Positions 1 to 12,129 of a stretch of 64,000 nucleotides of DNA are shown here, in pieces. Position numbers and translations under genes: made by a program. A model generated the notes under the pieces. The model searched no databases. It worked only from the letters and a program-made list of their open reading frames with translations, and had not been told where the DNA came from. The DNA is taken from assembly GCA_009363875.1 (NCBI GenBank), contig CM018686.1, positions 1,550,001 through 1,614,000 of the forward strand. The letters run 5' to 3'. The stretch's first letter is position 1. Each line of letters begins with the position of its first letter. This DNA is from Mikania micrantha (lineage: Eukaryota; Streptophyta; Magnoliopsida; Asterales; Asteraceae).

Positions 1-2584
1 ATCGAATCTCTGTCGGTGTCGTAGGCACATCCCAGTTCTTGATTGCTTCTATCTTGGCAGGATCCACGTGAATACCATCACTGTTAATCACGTGACCCAA
101 AAACTGAACTTCCCTTAACCAAAATTCACATTTAGAGAATTTGGCATAGAGTTGTTCTTCTTTTAGAAGCTCCAAAACTGTCCTGAGGTGTTCCTCATGT
201 TCTTTCTCGTTCTTTGAATAAATCAGTATATCGTCGATGAAGACGATCACAAACTGATCTAAATACGGCTTGCACACCCGGTTCATTAAGTCCATGAACA
301 CAGCCGGTGCGTTCGTTAAACCAAATGGCATTACCATGAATTCGTAATGACCATATCGGGTACGAAAAGCCGTCTTTGGTATGTCTTCCTCTTGTATCCG
401 GAGCTGATGATAGCCTGATCTCAGGTCTATCTTGGAAAAGTACTGTGCTCCCTGTAACTGATCGAACAAATCATCAATCCTCGGCAACGGGTACCGATTC
501 TTGATGGTGAGTTTGTTGAGTTCTCGATAATCGATGCACATTCTGAAAGTTCCATCCTTCTTTTTAACAAAAAGAACCGGAGCTCCCCACGGGGAAAAGC
601 TCGGTCGGATGAATCCTTTATCGAGAAGTTCCTGCAACTGATTAGACAACTCTTGCATCTCCGATGGTGCGAGTCTGTAAGGAGACTTGGCTACAGGAGT
701 TGCTCCCGGAATCAAATCGATTCGGAACTGTACTGATCTCTCAGGTGGTAGTCCCGGTAAGTCATCTGGAAACACTTCTGCAAAATCTCTCACAACTGGC
801 ACCTCTTGAATCTTGACTGCTTTCTTGTCTTTCTGAATCACATGAGCTAAAAATGCAACACATTGTTTCCGTAAGCACTTGCGAGCTTTCATGCACGAGA
901 TTATCTTGACACTGCGTTTCGCTTGGTCTCCACGAATCTCCAAGACTTCATTGTTCTCCACAGGAATACGTAGTAGTTTATCGGAACAGATGAACTCAAC
1001 TCGGTTAAGAGATAGCCAATCCATTCCGATGATAACGTCGAAACTGCCCAGCTCCATCGGTATCAAGTCGATGGAAAATGTATGATTACCAAGTGTTAGT
1101 GGGCAATTCCTAAGTACTGTGTCAACTGTAATCTGTTTGCCATTAGCTATCTCAATACTATAAGGGGAGTCTAACGATTCCTCAGCATGATTAAGATGGC
1201 TAGCAAAATCGGATGAGATAAAACTCTGATCCGCACCAGTATCAAATAATATAGAGGCATAGAAATCAGATAGAAGAAATGTACCCGTAATGACGTTCGG
1301 GTCTTGTCTAGCTGCAGCAGCTCCTATCTGAAAGGCTCGTCCTCTTGGTGCTTGAGCCCCTTGTTGATTCCTCCTGGGACAATCCCGAGAGAAGTGACCA
1401 GGTTCACCACAGTTGTAGCAAGACCTGTGATCAGCAGCTGCAGTTGTAGCTGCATTGTTGTTTCTGTTTTGAGTCTTCTGACTCCTGCAGTAATTTGCTG
1501 TATGACCAAATCTCCCACAGTTGGTGCAATGTCTGCACGGGACATTTGGTAGGTGATGAAACTGACACGAGTTGCACAAAGGTGCTGTGCCAGTGTATGG
1601 CTTCTTAACTTGCAGTGGTGGTGGTTGATTGAGCATGGGGGCTTGGGTAGTGGCAGCAAAGTTCCTGACCACCTTCTGTTTCTTTGCCGGCCTCTTGTCC
1701 GGCTTTCTTGAAGTTCCAGCTTTGGCTGAGTCAGCCTCTTTCTTGAGTGCCCCAGTGGCAACCATCATGTCAGTCAAAGAAGCTGACAAAGTAACAGCTA
1801 GCTCCATAGTCTTAGGATGAGCAGATATCACATGCCCTCGAATACAAGGCGGCAATCCACCAACATACCGCTCGATCCTCTTTTCCAGTGTTGGCACCAC
1901 GTCAGGTGCCAATGTAGCAAGCTCATGAAATCTCGTGGTGTAAGCCAGATGCCCACCACCAATCATCTCCAGGTTGAGCAATTCAGTCTCAACCTTCTTC
2001 AGTTCATTCCTCGGGCAAAACTCTGCCCTCAGTAGTGCCTTGAAATCATCCCAAGGCATAGCCAGAGCAGCATCCCTGCCCCTTGTCTGAACTTGAGCGT
2101 TCCACCAAGTTAACGCCCGTTTATTGAATGAACCGGCAGCATATCTCACCCTATGCTGATCAGGACAGCCACTGATGTCGAGGGTAGTTTCCATCTTCTC
2201 AATCCACTGAATTAAGCCGACGGCACCCTCACTGCCACTGAAACTCGGTGGCTTGCATCCTACAAAGTTCTTGTAGGAGTAGTCCTGTTGTTGTCGGGTG
2301 TTGCCGCTGCCTTCTCCAGATGAGTTGGCGACATTGTTGCTGTTGTTAGTGTTGATGCGGTTCATCATCTCCGGAATCACATCTCTCAGTTGGCTAGTCA
2401 AAAGAGTGGCTAGTGCCACAGTAGCAGGATCCAACTGATGAAGTGGTGGCGGTGGCGGAGGTGGAGGAGGAGGTGGAGGTAGATGTGGAGGAGAGTCTGG
2501 TGGTGTCGGAGTCGCAGAGTGAGGAGCAGAGTCTTGAGTCAGTGGTAGTAAAGGTGGTTGTCTTCGCGGCGGCATTCTGATCAT
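1..2584 (-). CDS. Ty3/gypsy (Tekay-type) gag-pol polyprotein, 3' part beyond window
   Basis: Read on the minus strand from ATG at 2584 (a second in-frame ATG lies at 2575), the frame is open for 861 codons to the window edge. I read it by eye and checked frame anchors at 2584, 1024 and 4. Order: basic N-terminus; proline run near residues 33-44; retrotransposon gag domain (about 100-260, with ALTWWN); CCHC knuckles CTNCGRFGHTANYC and CYNCGEPGHFSRDC (about 345-400); aspartic protease LFDTGADQSF (about 450); reverse transcriptase from about residue 600 with FIDDILIYS near 780. RNase H, integrase and chromodomain would lie outside the window. Gag and pol are one frame, as in chromoviruses. Unlike the two other copies here it shows no stop in the visible part, so it may be young or active. 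Whether the rest is intact cannot be seen. Confidence 0.9.
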   Translation of the reverse strand, partial: MIRMPPRRQPPLLPLTQDSAPHSATPTPPDSPPHLPPPPPPPPPPPPLHQLDPATVALATLLTSQLRDVIPEMMNRINTNNSNNVANSSGEGSGNTRQQQDYSYKNFVGCKPPSFSGSEGAVGLIQWIEKMETTLDISGCPDQHRVRYAAGSFNKRALTWWNAQVQTRGRDAALAMPWDDFKALLRAEFCPRNELKKVETELLNLEMIGGGHLAYTTRFHELATLAPDVVPTLEKRIERYVGGLPPCIRGHVISAHPKTMELAVTLSASLTDMMVATGALKKEADSAKAGTSRKPDKRPAKKQKVVRNFAATTQAPMLNQPPPLQVKKPYTGTAPLCNSCQFHHLPNVPCRHCTNCGRFGHTANYCRSQKTQNRNNNAATTAAADHRSCYNCGEPGHFSRDCPRRNQQGAQAPRGRAFQIGAAAARQDPNVITGTFLLSDFYASILFDTGADQSFISSDFASHLNHAEESLDSPYSIEIANGKQITVDTVLRNCPLTLGNHTFSIDLIPMELGSFDVIIGMDWLSLNRVEFICSDKLLRIPVENNEVLEIRGDQAKRSVKIISCMKARKCLRKQCVAFLAHVIQKDKKAVKIQEVPVVRDFAEVFPDDLPGLPPERSVQFRIDLIPGATPVAKSPYRLAPSEMQELSNQLQELLDKGFIRPSFSPWGAPVLFVKKKDGTFRMCIDYRELNKLTIKNRYPLPRIDDLFDQLQGAQYFSKIDLRSGYHQLRIQEEDIPKTAFRTRYGHYEFMVMPFGLTNAPAVFMDLMNRVCKPYLDQFVIVFIDDILIYSKNEKEHEEHLRTVLELLKEEQLYAKFSKCEFWLREVQFLGHVINSDGIHVDPAKIEAIKNWDVPTTPTEIR

Positions 2585-2734
2585 AACCGAAAGGAAATCG
2601 GTTAGTGCAGTGATCAGAAGCAGAAGACATATGCAAATAGAATCCTATATCATAAGAACTCTACATGAGGGTCCCTAGGTTATAGTCTAGGCCAAACCGT
2701 TCAAGTAATATGACCTATATTTCTCTATAACCAT

Positions 2735-2747
2735 GGCTCTGATACCA
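2735..2747 (-). other. Primer binding site (tRNA-iMet) of the edge Tekay element
   Basis: On the minus strand TGGTATCAGAGCC lies 3 bases after the LTR end. It is complementary to the 3' end of initiator methionine tRNA, the usual primer of plant LTR retrotransposons. This fixes the LTR boundary and shows that 2751-6791 is the 5' LTR of the minus-strand element. Confidence 0.9.
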
Positions 2748-3725
2748 ATCTGTCACACCCCGGGCCGGCGGGAACGGATCGTGTTTTCCCATCGGGCGGA
2801 ATGTTCCCGGGGCGCGATATCATTGTGTTGATAATCAAATGATCAGATTGTTTACATAGCACATGAGATATAAATGAGAAATGCTAATCATGACATGAAA
2901 TAGAATTACAAAGTTAAATTACATTGTACTTCATAATTTAACTAAGTAAATCTAATCAAAAAGAATCAATGTGTTTATATCTTGATCTGTACAAGATATA
3001 CAAAAGTGATTCAAAGTTCTGTCATATCAAAATGTATGCAACCAAAAGAAAGCTAGGTCTTCTATGAGCTCACTAGCTTAACACTTGCATATATTATCTA
3101 CACCTGTCCGTCACCTGAGAAAACATGTAATTTAAACAAGTCAACACTAGGTTGGTGAGTTCATAAGTATGTAAATTGAAAACCATTTAACTGATCATGC
3201 AAACATTCACACTGTCATATATGTTGCTTGTATACTTGTTTCACCTGTTCCACCCAATGGCCTCTCCTTAGTTATATGTACAAGTAGTATATCGCCTAAT
3301 TAAATATGCTTATATATAGGGAATCACGAAAGGGTCAAGCCCAGACGCTATCCCACCACATACTTAACCAAACTCCACACCACTTGCGATACAACTAAAG
3401 ATATCCACTTCCCAACTATCTGTATTGTCCATTGTGTCATCATATGTAGAATAATAATATAGTAAGAGGGGTTTAGTTATCAAACCGAAGTATTGATAAA
3501 CCCTCGTTGAATTAAGGGATTTAGATTATTAAAATCTGATCCTTGTATTATTCTATTTCTTGTGAAGTTAACTTTTATATTACACTTTTAATTTAATTAA
3601 AAGTATTAGTTAACTGTGTATCATATGTCTCCAAATGTAACGTATAGAATCCGAATGGAATCCATTTTAATCCTCACGTAATCAGATTAAAATGCATTTC
3701 ATTCTCTCCTATCCCGCCGTGTGAT

Positions 3726-4068
3726 CCCAAAGTTTCCGTGTGGGATTGAATCATGTGATTAACAAAGTCGAATAAGAACTTGTCTTATTACGTTATGATA
3801 ATCGGGTGTAAATGACAAGAATCCCATGAAGTTACGTTATCATGACCGTCATTTACTGTAAATGATAAGAATCGTCATTTACTGAATCCATGTGTTTCCC
3901 AAAGTATCCATGAGGGAATGTCTCGTGTGTTTAACAAGGTCGAATAAGAACTTGTCTTATTACGTTATGTTAAATATGTGTAAATGACAAGAATCCCATG
4001 AAAGTACGTTATCATGACTGTCATTTACTGTAAATGATAAGAATCGTCATTTACTGCATCCATGTATT
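3726..4068. repeat. Tandem duplication of about 171 bp inside the LTR
   Basis: Two adjacent units begin with CCCAAAGT (about 3726 and 3898), and a partial third starts near 4069. Each carries the phrases AAGAACTTGTCTTATTACG and CGTCATTTACTG. Related but shorter sequence occurs once in the solo LTR near 22040-22200, so the duplication is specific to this LTR copy or lineage. Confidence 0.75.
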
Positions 4069-6000
4069 CCCAAAGTATCCATGAGAGAATATTCTTGTTT
4101 TACAGTTAAGTGTAGATTGTTTAAGTACTTGATTGTGTAGAAATAACTAAGTGTTATAAGTTTAATCTTATAACTAAGTTATTATATTGTGTTGATGATT
4201 AAGAATCATCTTATCATAATCATATGAGTTTCCCTGTTATCTCATAATCATACAAGCATGCATACAATGATAACGATAATAAACAATTTACTATTATCAA
4301 ATCAAAGTATAAATAACATGTTAAGCAAACTTTTAAATAAATAAAAGTAATCATGTTTCTCAGCCCCGAGAGTTAAAATCAGTAAAGATTTAAAGAAAAA
4401 AAGGGGCATATGAACTCACTTTGTAGTTGTTGGGTTGACTTAGCTTGAACGAAAGAATGCACGCGCTCTGAGTGGTGATTGAATTTCGTTTTCACGATCC
4501 TGTATTGATTTCACGTTGTTTGAAACTCATAAATGTAAGTTTATAGAAATTCATGTGTATGTGTATGTGTATGTGTTAGCCATAAACTTGGGCTAACACT
4601 AGTAAGTCTCAGTCATGATTCGGCCCGTTGTTCCTTTTGTCATAGATTGTTATTCCTATGTATCATTACATTGCGTGTTTAATCTTAATTCTCTCCTAGA
4701 TATTTATGAATCTTATCTTCATGTGCTAAACATTTCATTGATAAAGCCTCTTGGTTGTATTAAGTCATTAATACATTTAAAATGTCTCTAACTTGTTTTT
4801 CAGTAATCACTCGACATTATTTGAAGTCATAACATGAGTTTTAGTTGTCACATATTATTGTTGGCAAAATAATAGCATCTTTGTAGCATTAACTCTTAAT
4901 CCCATGTGTGACTTTACTAATTTATATTTTCTTGTTTCTGTTTAACCTTACCCCTATGGGCCAATTACCCAATTGGGCCGAATCTAGTGGTATGGGTCCT
5001 GTTCATAACAGTGGGCCTGAATAACCAAGTGAACTCGATCTGGGCCAAGATGGGCCGAAGTAATGGAGTTGGGCCTAGGGTAAAATGGGCTGCAAGACCG
5101 CATAGGCCACTGTTGGGCCTGAAGGTGATGTGGGCCGAAGAACTTGTCTGGGCCGAAGAACTTGTCTGGGCCGAAGCAGCAGGGCTTTGAGCCGGAATGC
5201 ATGCTGTTTGGCCTCGTGTATGCTACTGGGCTAACTTCTTTGGCCGACTGGATGTGAGCCTTGTAGGTCTGGACGGTCCAAAAGAACAAGAAGGTTGGAA
5301 GTCTATGGCCGAATGAAATATTCTTGGTCGAATGAGGACATCATGGTTCGGCCGCATGAAGTGTCTATGGTCGAATGAAGCTGGTCACCATGGTTCAGCC
5401 GAATGGGTGGCGAATGAAGGTGGTTCTATGGTGGCTTTCGAATGGAGATGAATGGCGAATGAGGTAGCAGCGAATGAGGCTAGGGCGAAGGGCTAGTGGC
5501 GAATGAATGATCGAATGGAGCATGGTGGTACTGTCGAATGGGAGTCATCCTCAGTCGGCGAATGGCCCTCCTTCGGCCGACTGATCGTCATTCGACTGTA
5601 GGAGAGGCTGAGCTCCATCCTCGCTTCCATTTCGAGATCTCATGCTGTTTTCGAAGATGGTACAGGTTAAGACCAGTGTTCGTGGGTTTGGAGTTCAAAG
5701 AGGAGGGAGTTTAAACCGTTTAGGGTTAGTGGTCGCACCTTGGGTTAAAACCCTATTTTCGTGTAACAAAACAGCCTCATACCTCGATTTCAGGTGGATT
5801 TGGCTTTAGATCGGTTGTACTTTCGTGTAGAGCACAATGAGAGCTTCAAGTAGGTTCAAGAATGGATGAATTTGGTGAAGAAATGAGAAAGTTATGGAGG
5901 AAAGAAGGTGAAAATGGAGGTGGGGGCTTGAAAACCGGGATTAGGGTTTGTAGGAGAGAAGATGAAGTGTAAAAAAATGAGAAAATAAACTCATTTAAGG

Positions 6001-6009
6001 TTATTTATA
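6001..6009 (-). promoter_or_regulatory. Putative LTR TATA box
   Basis: TATAAATAA on the minus strand, followed by AAATGAGTTTATT, lies about 790 bp into the LTR in element orientation. The homologous position in the solo LTR (24569-24576) has TATAAAAA in the same context, which supports a conserved RNA start site. It was not tested against transcripts. Confidence 0.55.
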
Positions 6010-6791
6010 CCCCGCGGGTGTTCGGGTTCGTTTTTGTTGCTCGGTTCGCGTTTTCGTTACGTTTCCGGAAAATTACGCGTAATTTAAATGGATTTAAATA
6101 GAAGGATTTAATTTAATTATTTTGATGAGTTTCAAAATTGTAAAATGTTATTTATTTGATTTATTAAATTATTTTCGTTCATGACGTATTTTCTTTTTCG
6201 TTTCGTCAGATCGCGTCACCTTCGCGCGTAATTCGTTCGAATCGTCACCCAAACGAATACGACGATGGTTTTGCTTTCTGACTTTTGTTTTCTACTTTTC
6301 AGTCATTATTTCAGAACTCTAAACTCACAGATATGTTTGTGTGAATCGTCACTCACGCAAACACACTGTCAGTTCGTCATTCTGAAATAACACTGCATTA
6401 ATGTTTTTATTGTGTTTTCTCACTGTCGGACTCAACTATACTTCATGATTTCCCATTGTTTTTTGTACTGACTTGTCGGTCATCTGATTCCTGTCATCTG
6501 TGGACATCAGATCGCAACCGATATGTTTCTGAATACTGTTTGAATTCCGTTGTTTCTCATGCTTTGTTGTGTTAACTGTAATTAAGTTTTCACTTAATAA
6601 ACACAACTAATGTTTCAAATGTACATTGTACTTAATGTATTTAAGTTTCTACGAAAATACGTACAACGATTTCTTGTATTTAGTATTCTGTTAATACAAG
6701 TACTGTTTAAGCTTACGTATGTACACATAGAATAAGGTGAAAGTACACATACCGTACGGACTTGCCGGACGATCTGGTACTTGCTGTTACA

Positions 6792-7132
6792 CCAAGGCAA
6801 TATTTAGTTTCCCTAGACGATTTGAAGTAGCCAGATGAGATTTTACATTCATGACTTGTCATGTTCAAGCATGTTTTTTAATTCCGAATGGGACGATTTT
6901 ATATATATATATGAGGAGATTGTCGGTGGTTTAGAATCGACCACTCACTTCGTAAAATCTCTAGGATTTTTACACGGTTTTTTCTATATCTGAGTTTAAT
7001 AGCAAACTTTGTAAGTTTACTCCTTATTTATTATATTCATTATATATTCTTTATATTATACAAAATATTGCATATTCATTAAAGTAAAGTTATTTTTAAT
7101 GATTATTTTCTAGGAATTTTACCCTGATCATG
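6792..7132. other. AT-rich stretch with no gene
   Basis: Between the LTR and the first Ulp1-type exon there is no recognisable coding sequence. A short TA run lies at about 6900-6912. This may be the 5' part or intron of the MULE gene that follows. I did not recognise a terminal inverted repeat. Confidence 0.4.
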
Positions 7133-9629
7133 CTACAGTAAGATGTAATATGAAAGTTATACAGTGGATATCATATAAGTTGACTCAAAATTCTAATAGA
7201 TTAATGATTTTCAGTGAGACTTGTTTTGGGAATTGGTTGAAATGCCAATTTACGAGTAGCTAGCTGGCACTAATTCACATGATGCTACAACGCAAATACC
7301 AAGTCCGGCTCCCGAATTTGGCATGAATTTTGTCTAATAAATGGTTTACTGTTCGGTGAAAAAACCCCGTAATTAGTATACGTGGCAAGTCGTTTGTGGA
7401 TAGGATAGTAGGAAAAAAAGATCACAATTTAACGATAAACGAATTGTTATATATTTTTTGGAATCACCTTGGCAGTCTTGATGATGTTGATGCTCTTAGG
7501 AATTATTTATTGTTGTTGGTTGAACATGGTTTTAAGGGACGTGAAGGAAAAAATTTCGTTAATAAAACCATGTTGTATCTGGTTAATGATATGGAAGCAT
7601 GGAATGCATATTTATGAGGTTCTTATATATGAAGAAATACATATCCATACATTCACAATGCCCTAAAAAATGCGAGACAAAATCATAAGCATATGTTAAA
7701 TTACAGCTTGAAAGAATTATGTTGGGCATTTAAGGTTAATTATTACATCTATGATATTTGAATATATTTTTAATTTCGTATGCACAATAAAGTGATATAA
7801 TAATTATTTTTATTTTTAGATGTGGATACATGAAATATTTCCAGAATAGGAAATGTTAGTTAGTCGGATTGGTTCATTTCCAAGATGATTAGAATGACGA
7901 AATCACCTCGAATTACTTGGGAAAAAGCCCAATCAATTTATCGTCAGAGTTTCATGGTTAGTGTTACATAATTAAGTTAAATTTTCAAATTTATTTTAAT
8001 ATATATTTTTGTTTTATAAAAATGTATTACATATTTTTCAGGAAGGTTGCACTCCAATAAACATGATTTCTACTATGCTTGAAATAAATCAGCCTTATTA
8101 TAGGTCTAGCTGTTATTTTTAGGGTGAGATTGCGTCGGTTAACAATATTGGAAACGAGATGCCAACCGCCAATACTATCCCTCAATTCACGACTCATGAC
8201 TGCGAGTTTAAAAATAATGATCATTTAAACATTATAAATAATAAAAATGAATTATATGAGACGTGAAAATATCACAACTGACGAAGTTCTTCAAAAGATT
8301 TATGATCTTGTATAGGTATGAATTGTCAAATTATGTGTACTGTTTTATTGTTCAAAATTTTTTTATTATTTTTTTATTATGTTTTGTTTTAAACAGAAAG
8401 TTGAGACATTTACAGATCAAAGTCGCTTGAAGGAAATGATTAATAAATTAATTGTAACAATTAACAATATTTATTTTGATTAATTTTTTATACTTGTTAA
8501 AAACAACAATTCTTTAGTTTAGGAAAAATCTTTAAGCAACACAAATCGAGCCACAACAAGCAACTACAATGTTGTAAAGTCTCTAGAAGTTCTATTCACA
8601 CCAATGAACGAGACAAATGACTTTGAAGATCCGTTCACTCCCATTGGTGAAAATCAATTTATTCAACACGAAACTCGTATTGCAACTCCATCTATAGTTT
8701 AATTAAATGTTGAAGTAAATAACTTTTCTTTAATTGTTTTTGAAACATTTATCCTTCATACATGTTAGTTGTTATATGTGAACATTGTTTTTTAAATATA
8801 TTTAACAGGAAATTCCATTGGCTCAACGTAGGAGAAAAAGGGTTATGAAGCCATTTGAAGTATTGCTTTCACCATTTGGGGTTATTTCAAGCACACATAA
8901 TTCAAATAAAAAACAAAACATTGACTTAAAAGAAGTTATTGATTTGTATAAAAGTGATATGTGTTCTACTACAGCCCTTACTGACAGTGCAAAATTAACC
9001 CCTCTCCTACTAGCTTTAGATGGATCAGCAAGATGGCTAGAAACAAACGTAAAATATTATTTTATTTATTATGTATAAATTTCTTATTATAATTTGATTT
9101 AAAAAAAATTATTACTAACAAGAATAAAATGGTTTTGTAGCATTTGTTTGCTTGGGAGAGTTACCTGTATCATTCAAGACCCGCATATGCTCGGTGGTCT
9201 ATTTTACCTCCTTGGTTTAAGGAATCCTTATAAAAGTATGAACAATGTCCATGTTTGGCCAACGGTACCAACCTCCGTATCCCACGATAAGCGATGTTGA
9301 TCGTGTTTAACTTTTTTAAGCTATACTTTCTGGTTAATGTTAAGGATCAACATTGGATACTATTATGTGTTAATTTGTTGGCATGGACTATAACAATATA
9401 TGACAAGTAATTATTACTTAATTTTTATTGATTGTTAACTTATTTTATATCGATTTTTTTTGTAAACAGTAAAAAGGGGAGTTATGATTATGACATTTCT
9501 TTGATGTTGGATGCATCAGATCATGCAATATGTTCTTGGTTATACACTAACAAGTTGTTTTTAATAGAGGAGTATACATTATACCAAGAGTATTTGTCAT
9601 AATAGTGCCTCATAATTTACCACAACAAG
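7133..9629 (+). pseudogene. DUF1985/Ulp1 (C48 peptidase-like) MULE gene, 5' and central part
   Basis: Degenerate exons match the DUF1985-Ulp1 proteins carried by plant MULEs (KI-MULE/Kaonashi type). Around 7133-7260 is a DUF1985-like start (ETCFGNWLK). At 7396-7730 comes VDALRNYLLLLVEHGF then MEAWNAYL and LCWAFK. At 8818-9060 is a linker with basic run RRRKR. At 9130-9420 is the peptidase core with KDQHWILL (His codon 9351-9353) and TITIYD (Asp codon 9412-9414), then a likely splice donor. Stops interrupt it, e.g. two TGA codons around 7615-7635 where TGG is expected. Downstream exons continue to 9620, where a solo LTR splits the gene, which resumes at 12130. In the active family the protease-like protein travels with the element as cargo. 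Its function is not established. Confidence 0.75.
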
Positions 9630-10020
9630 TGTGACAATTCGCAATTTCCAGGTTAGAATCATAACTCGGAAATAAAGAAAATGAGTGTAAGCGAAATTAC
9701 GAAACGAGGCTCCGATTTCAAGATACACAAAATCGAATATAATGTTAAATAATAGATCAAATATTTTTAACCTTTCACGTTTTGAAATTATAATGGTTGG
9801 AAAGAGCTTGAAAAATCGTGAACGTGGGGGAAAATGGTGCGTAAAACGGAGTTCGTATGCTCAAGTTATCGCGTAAACAAGAAACGAGTCAGATGGCACC
9901 CGAACGCGCCATGTGTCACCACGTGTCAGCACGTGGCAGGCATGTAAAGTCCTAAATCCGGGTGTACCGCGCAGCGCCAAACTTCGGGACCAGGCAATGC
10001 GCCCCAAACCCTGAATTCGC

Positions 10021-10030
10021 CTATAAAAGG
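10021..10030 (+). promoter_or_regulatory. Putative TATA box of the solo LTR
   Basis: CTATAAAAGG lies about 390 bp into the LTR, in the orientation given by the LTR ends. A GC-rich stretch precedes it. Start of R is plausible about 30 bp downstream. This is a motif match only. Confidence 0.55.
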
Positions 10031-10436
10031 CAGAACATCAGATTTTCGATTCTGCTTGCAAAAAATCACTTTTCAGCTCTCAAATCCCGACCCTACACCT
10101 CCAAATACCCACATTTAACCCCTCCAATCATCTAGTATTCAACGCGAGGTACTGCCGGACTTCTGCAAGGTAAAAATCTCGTAGAATTTCAATCTGTTAT
10201 GATGCTTGTTTTAGATCTTATTATTATTATATAATAAGATTATAATTAATTGTTTGGTTTAAATCAATAACACGTCGAGGTTCTGCCCGACTAATTTTTG
10301 GGAAACAAGCAATTATAAGCAGAGATTCTGCCCAATTGTTTTCAAGAAACATAAGAAATATAATTCGAGGTTGTGTTCGACTCAAAACCTGAAAACCTCA
10401 CTTTTATAAACAGAGGCTCTATCCAAAACAAGTATA

Positions 10437-10625
10437 CGAAACCTCAGTTTTATAAGCTTTTATAATATCCGATTATCATAAAATCACATCATAGATCATA
10501 ATGGTTTTAACCATTTGATTATAAGCCTTTATATACGAAACCTTAGTCTTATAAGTTGTTATAATGTCTGATAATCATAAAACCATATCATAAATCATAA
10601 TGGTTTTAACCATTTGATTATAACA
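10437..10625. repeat. Tandem duplication of about 95 bp in the solo LTR
   Basis: Two neighbouring units each run from ACGAAACCT through ATAATGGTTTTAACC to TTTGATTATAA (about 10437-10533 and 10534-10625), with scattered substitutions. Just upstream (10145-10420) the phrase GAGGTTCTGCCCGA recurs imperfectly four or five times. Confidence 0.7.
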
Positions 10626-11099
10626 ATGGTTATGATTGTCATTTATCATTCTTTGGAATGACCAATGACAAGGATTAATTATTCCTAAACCTGAATCCAT
10701 CGAGAAACTGTTTTGGGGATATATAACAACCATACTAATTTGATTAATCTGGTAATGTCCTGATTGATGCAACGAGTAGCAGTTAGCACACTTTTTGCGA
10801 TGTTAAGTCAAAGAATTTGATTAAACATTTGATATAAGATTGATGACTTGAGTTGTAATGTCCTTGACATTGAACGTCAAGGAAAATTCTAAGAGTCAGA
10901 TTAAGCTTAAGTAACTCATAGAACTCTAACGACATACATGTTTAGAGTTCAAGAACTAGTGATATGAACGTTGTGCATTGTTATTGATTTGAATCAACTC
11001 AGGTGAGTTCACGAACCCCTTTTCTATATTTTGGCTTTTGAAACTCGGGAAATGAGAAAACATAACTACTCATTTGAAACATTCTGATTTTCGTGAAAC

Positions 11100-11315
11100 T
11101 CTAAACGGCTTGATACATTTTGTGAAACATGAAACCTAATTAGATAAGGTGGAACTCTAAAACAGTTTTGATACATTTTGTGAAACATGAAACCTGACTA
11201 GATCACGTGGAACTCTGAAATGCTTTCCATACATTTTATGAAACATGAAACCTGATTTGCATAATGTGAAATGCTGAAACACTTTTGAAACATTTTTTGA
11301 AACATAAAAACGAAA
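11100..11315. repeat. Tandem repeat, about 58 bp x 3.5, in the solo LTR
   Basis: Units share CATTTTGTGAAACATGAAACC followed by an A/T-rich tail and GGAACTCT. The first starts near 11100 and the last is cut short near 11315. The minus-strand ORFs over this stretch (11157-11380) are products of the repeat and are not genes. Confidence 0.75.
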
Positions 11316-12129
11316 GCGTTGTAAAAAAAATTGGTTGAAACACATGACAGTGGGGAGAAACACATGACCGAACTTGTCATTATTTCACGTGTTACACATT
11401 TGCCGCTAAGTCCCCTATTCTGTGACCGTTAACTGTGGAGGGGCATGATTATTGAGAATATATTCTATTTGTAATTGACAATCCACGCCCATGGTTCGTA
11501 GCTAAAACCACGACCGAATGTCGAGCGGGCGCTCAATAAGGCTAAAACACACAATGTTTTGCGAAAAGGACATTGGGAAGGGGCAAACACTGAACTCGTC
11601 AGCTCGGTTACGAGAGCCCAGAAGTTATAATTGGACAGTTGGTCGGGAACTAATACACGACATTGTTGAAAGGAACAATGTTCGCACTGGATACCAATGT
11701 TTTGCACCCAGTTTGGGACATATATATTATTTAACTCTTTTTATGCAAACATTTGATTCGTTTGGGATACATTACATACATTTTTGACAAATAAACTTGT
11801 GAACTCACCAGCGATATGCTGATTGTTTAAAATCATGTTTTATCAGATGCATAGTGATACAGGGGTGGAGCTGGGAGTTCAATCTTGGGAGACATATAGT
11901 AGAGTCTATGAGAAATAGACTCAACAGTGTGATACATAACATAGTATATATGTAATAGCATGGTATATAAGTGTGAAACTTAATTAAAATTGTTATTACA
12001 TTAGGCTTGTGGCTAATGTAATTGTAACATTACTATGTAATATAGAAACATATGTGTTTTTGTTATAAACAATGATTGTGAAACCTTGAAAGTCACACGG
12101 TACGCTTCCGCAACGACAAGGGTGTGACA

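Larger units (their letters stand above)
2751..6791 (-). mobile_element. 5' LTR (4041 bp) of the edge Tekay element
   Basis: On the plus strand it opens TGTCACACCCC beside the primer site and closes GCTGTTACA, so in element orientation it runs TGTAACAGC...GTGTGACA with TG/CA ends. It is related over its length to the LTRs at 21080, 37822 and 46629: shared GC-rich terminal block (2758-2820), shared promoter-side block (about 6000-6560) and a central block of short GGCC/CGAA motifs (about 4960-5600). The right flank starts CCAAG at 6792. The matching duplication would lie left of the window. Small ORFs inside (for example 4984-5289) look like products of motif repeats and are not genes. Confidence 0.9.
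9630..12129 (+). mobile_element. Solo LTR (about 2.5 kb), gypsy type
   Basis: It opens TGTGACAATTCG and closes GGGTGTGACA, matching the termini of the plus-strand Tekay LTRs at 17874 and 30680, which also share the CTTCCGCAAC phrase near the 3' end. No primer site or coding sequence follows. ACAAG occurs immediately left (9625-9629) and at the right junction, where it overlaps the last ACA of the LTR, so it probably is the 5-bp target duplication. The Ulp1 gene continues on both sides in the same orientation, showing insertion into it followed by LTR-LTR recombination. Confidence 0.8.

Noticed and set aside
1324..1761. 145-codon minus-strand ORF and the plus-strand ORFs at 879-2035
   Set aside because: They are other-frame shadows of the open gag-pol frame, which carries the zinc knuckles and protease in its own frame.
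11157..11380. Two overlapping minus-strand ORFs rich in FHVSQNVSK words
   Set aside because: They are translations of the 58-bp tandem repeat in the solo LTR.
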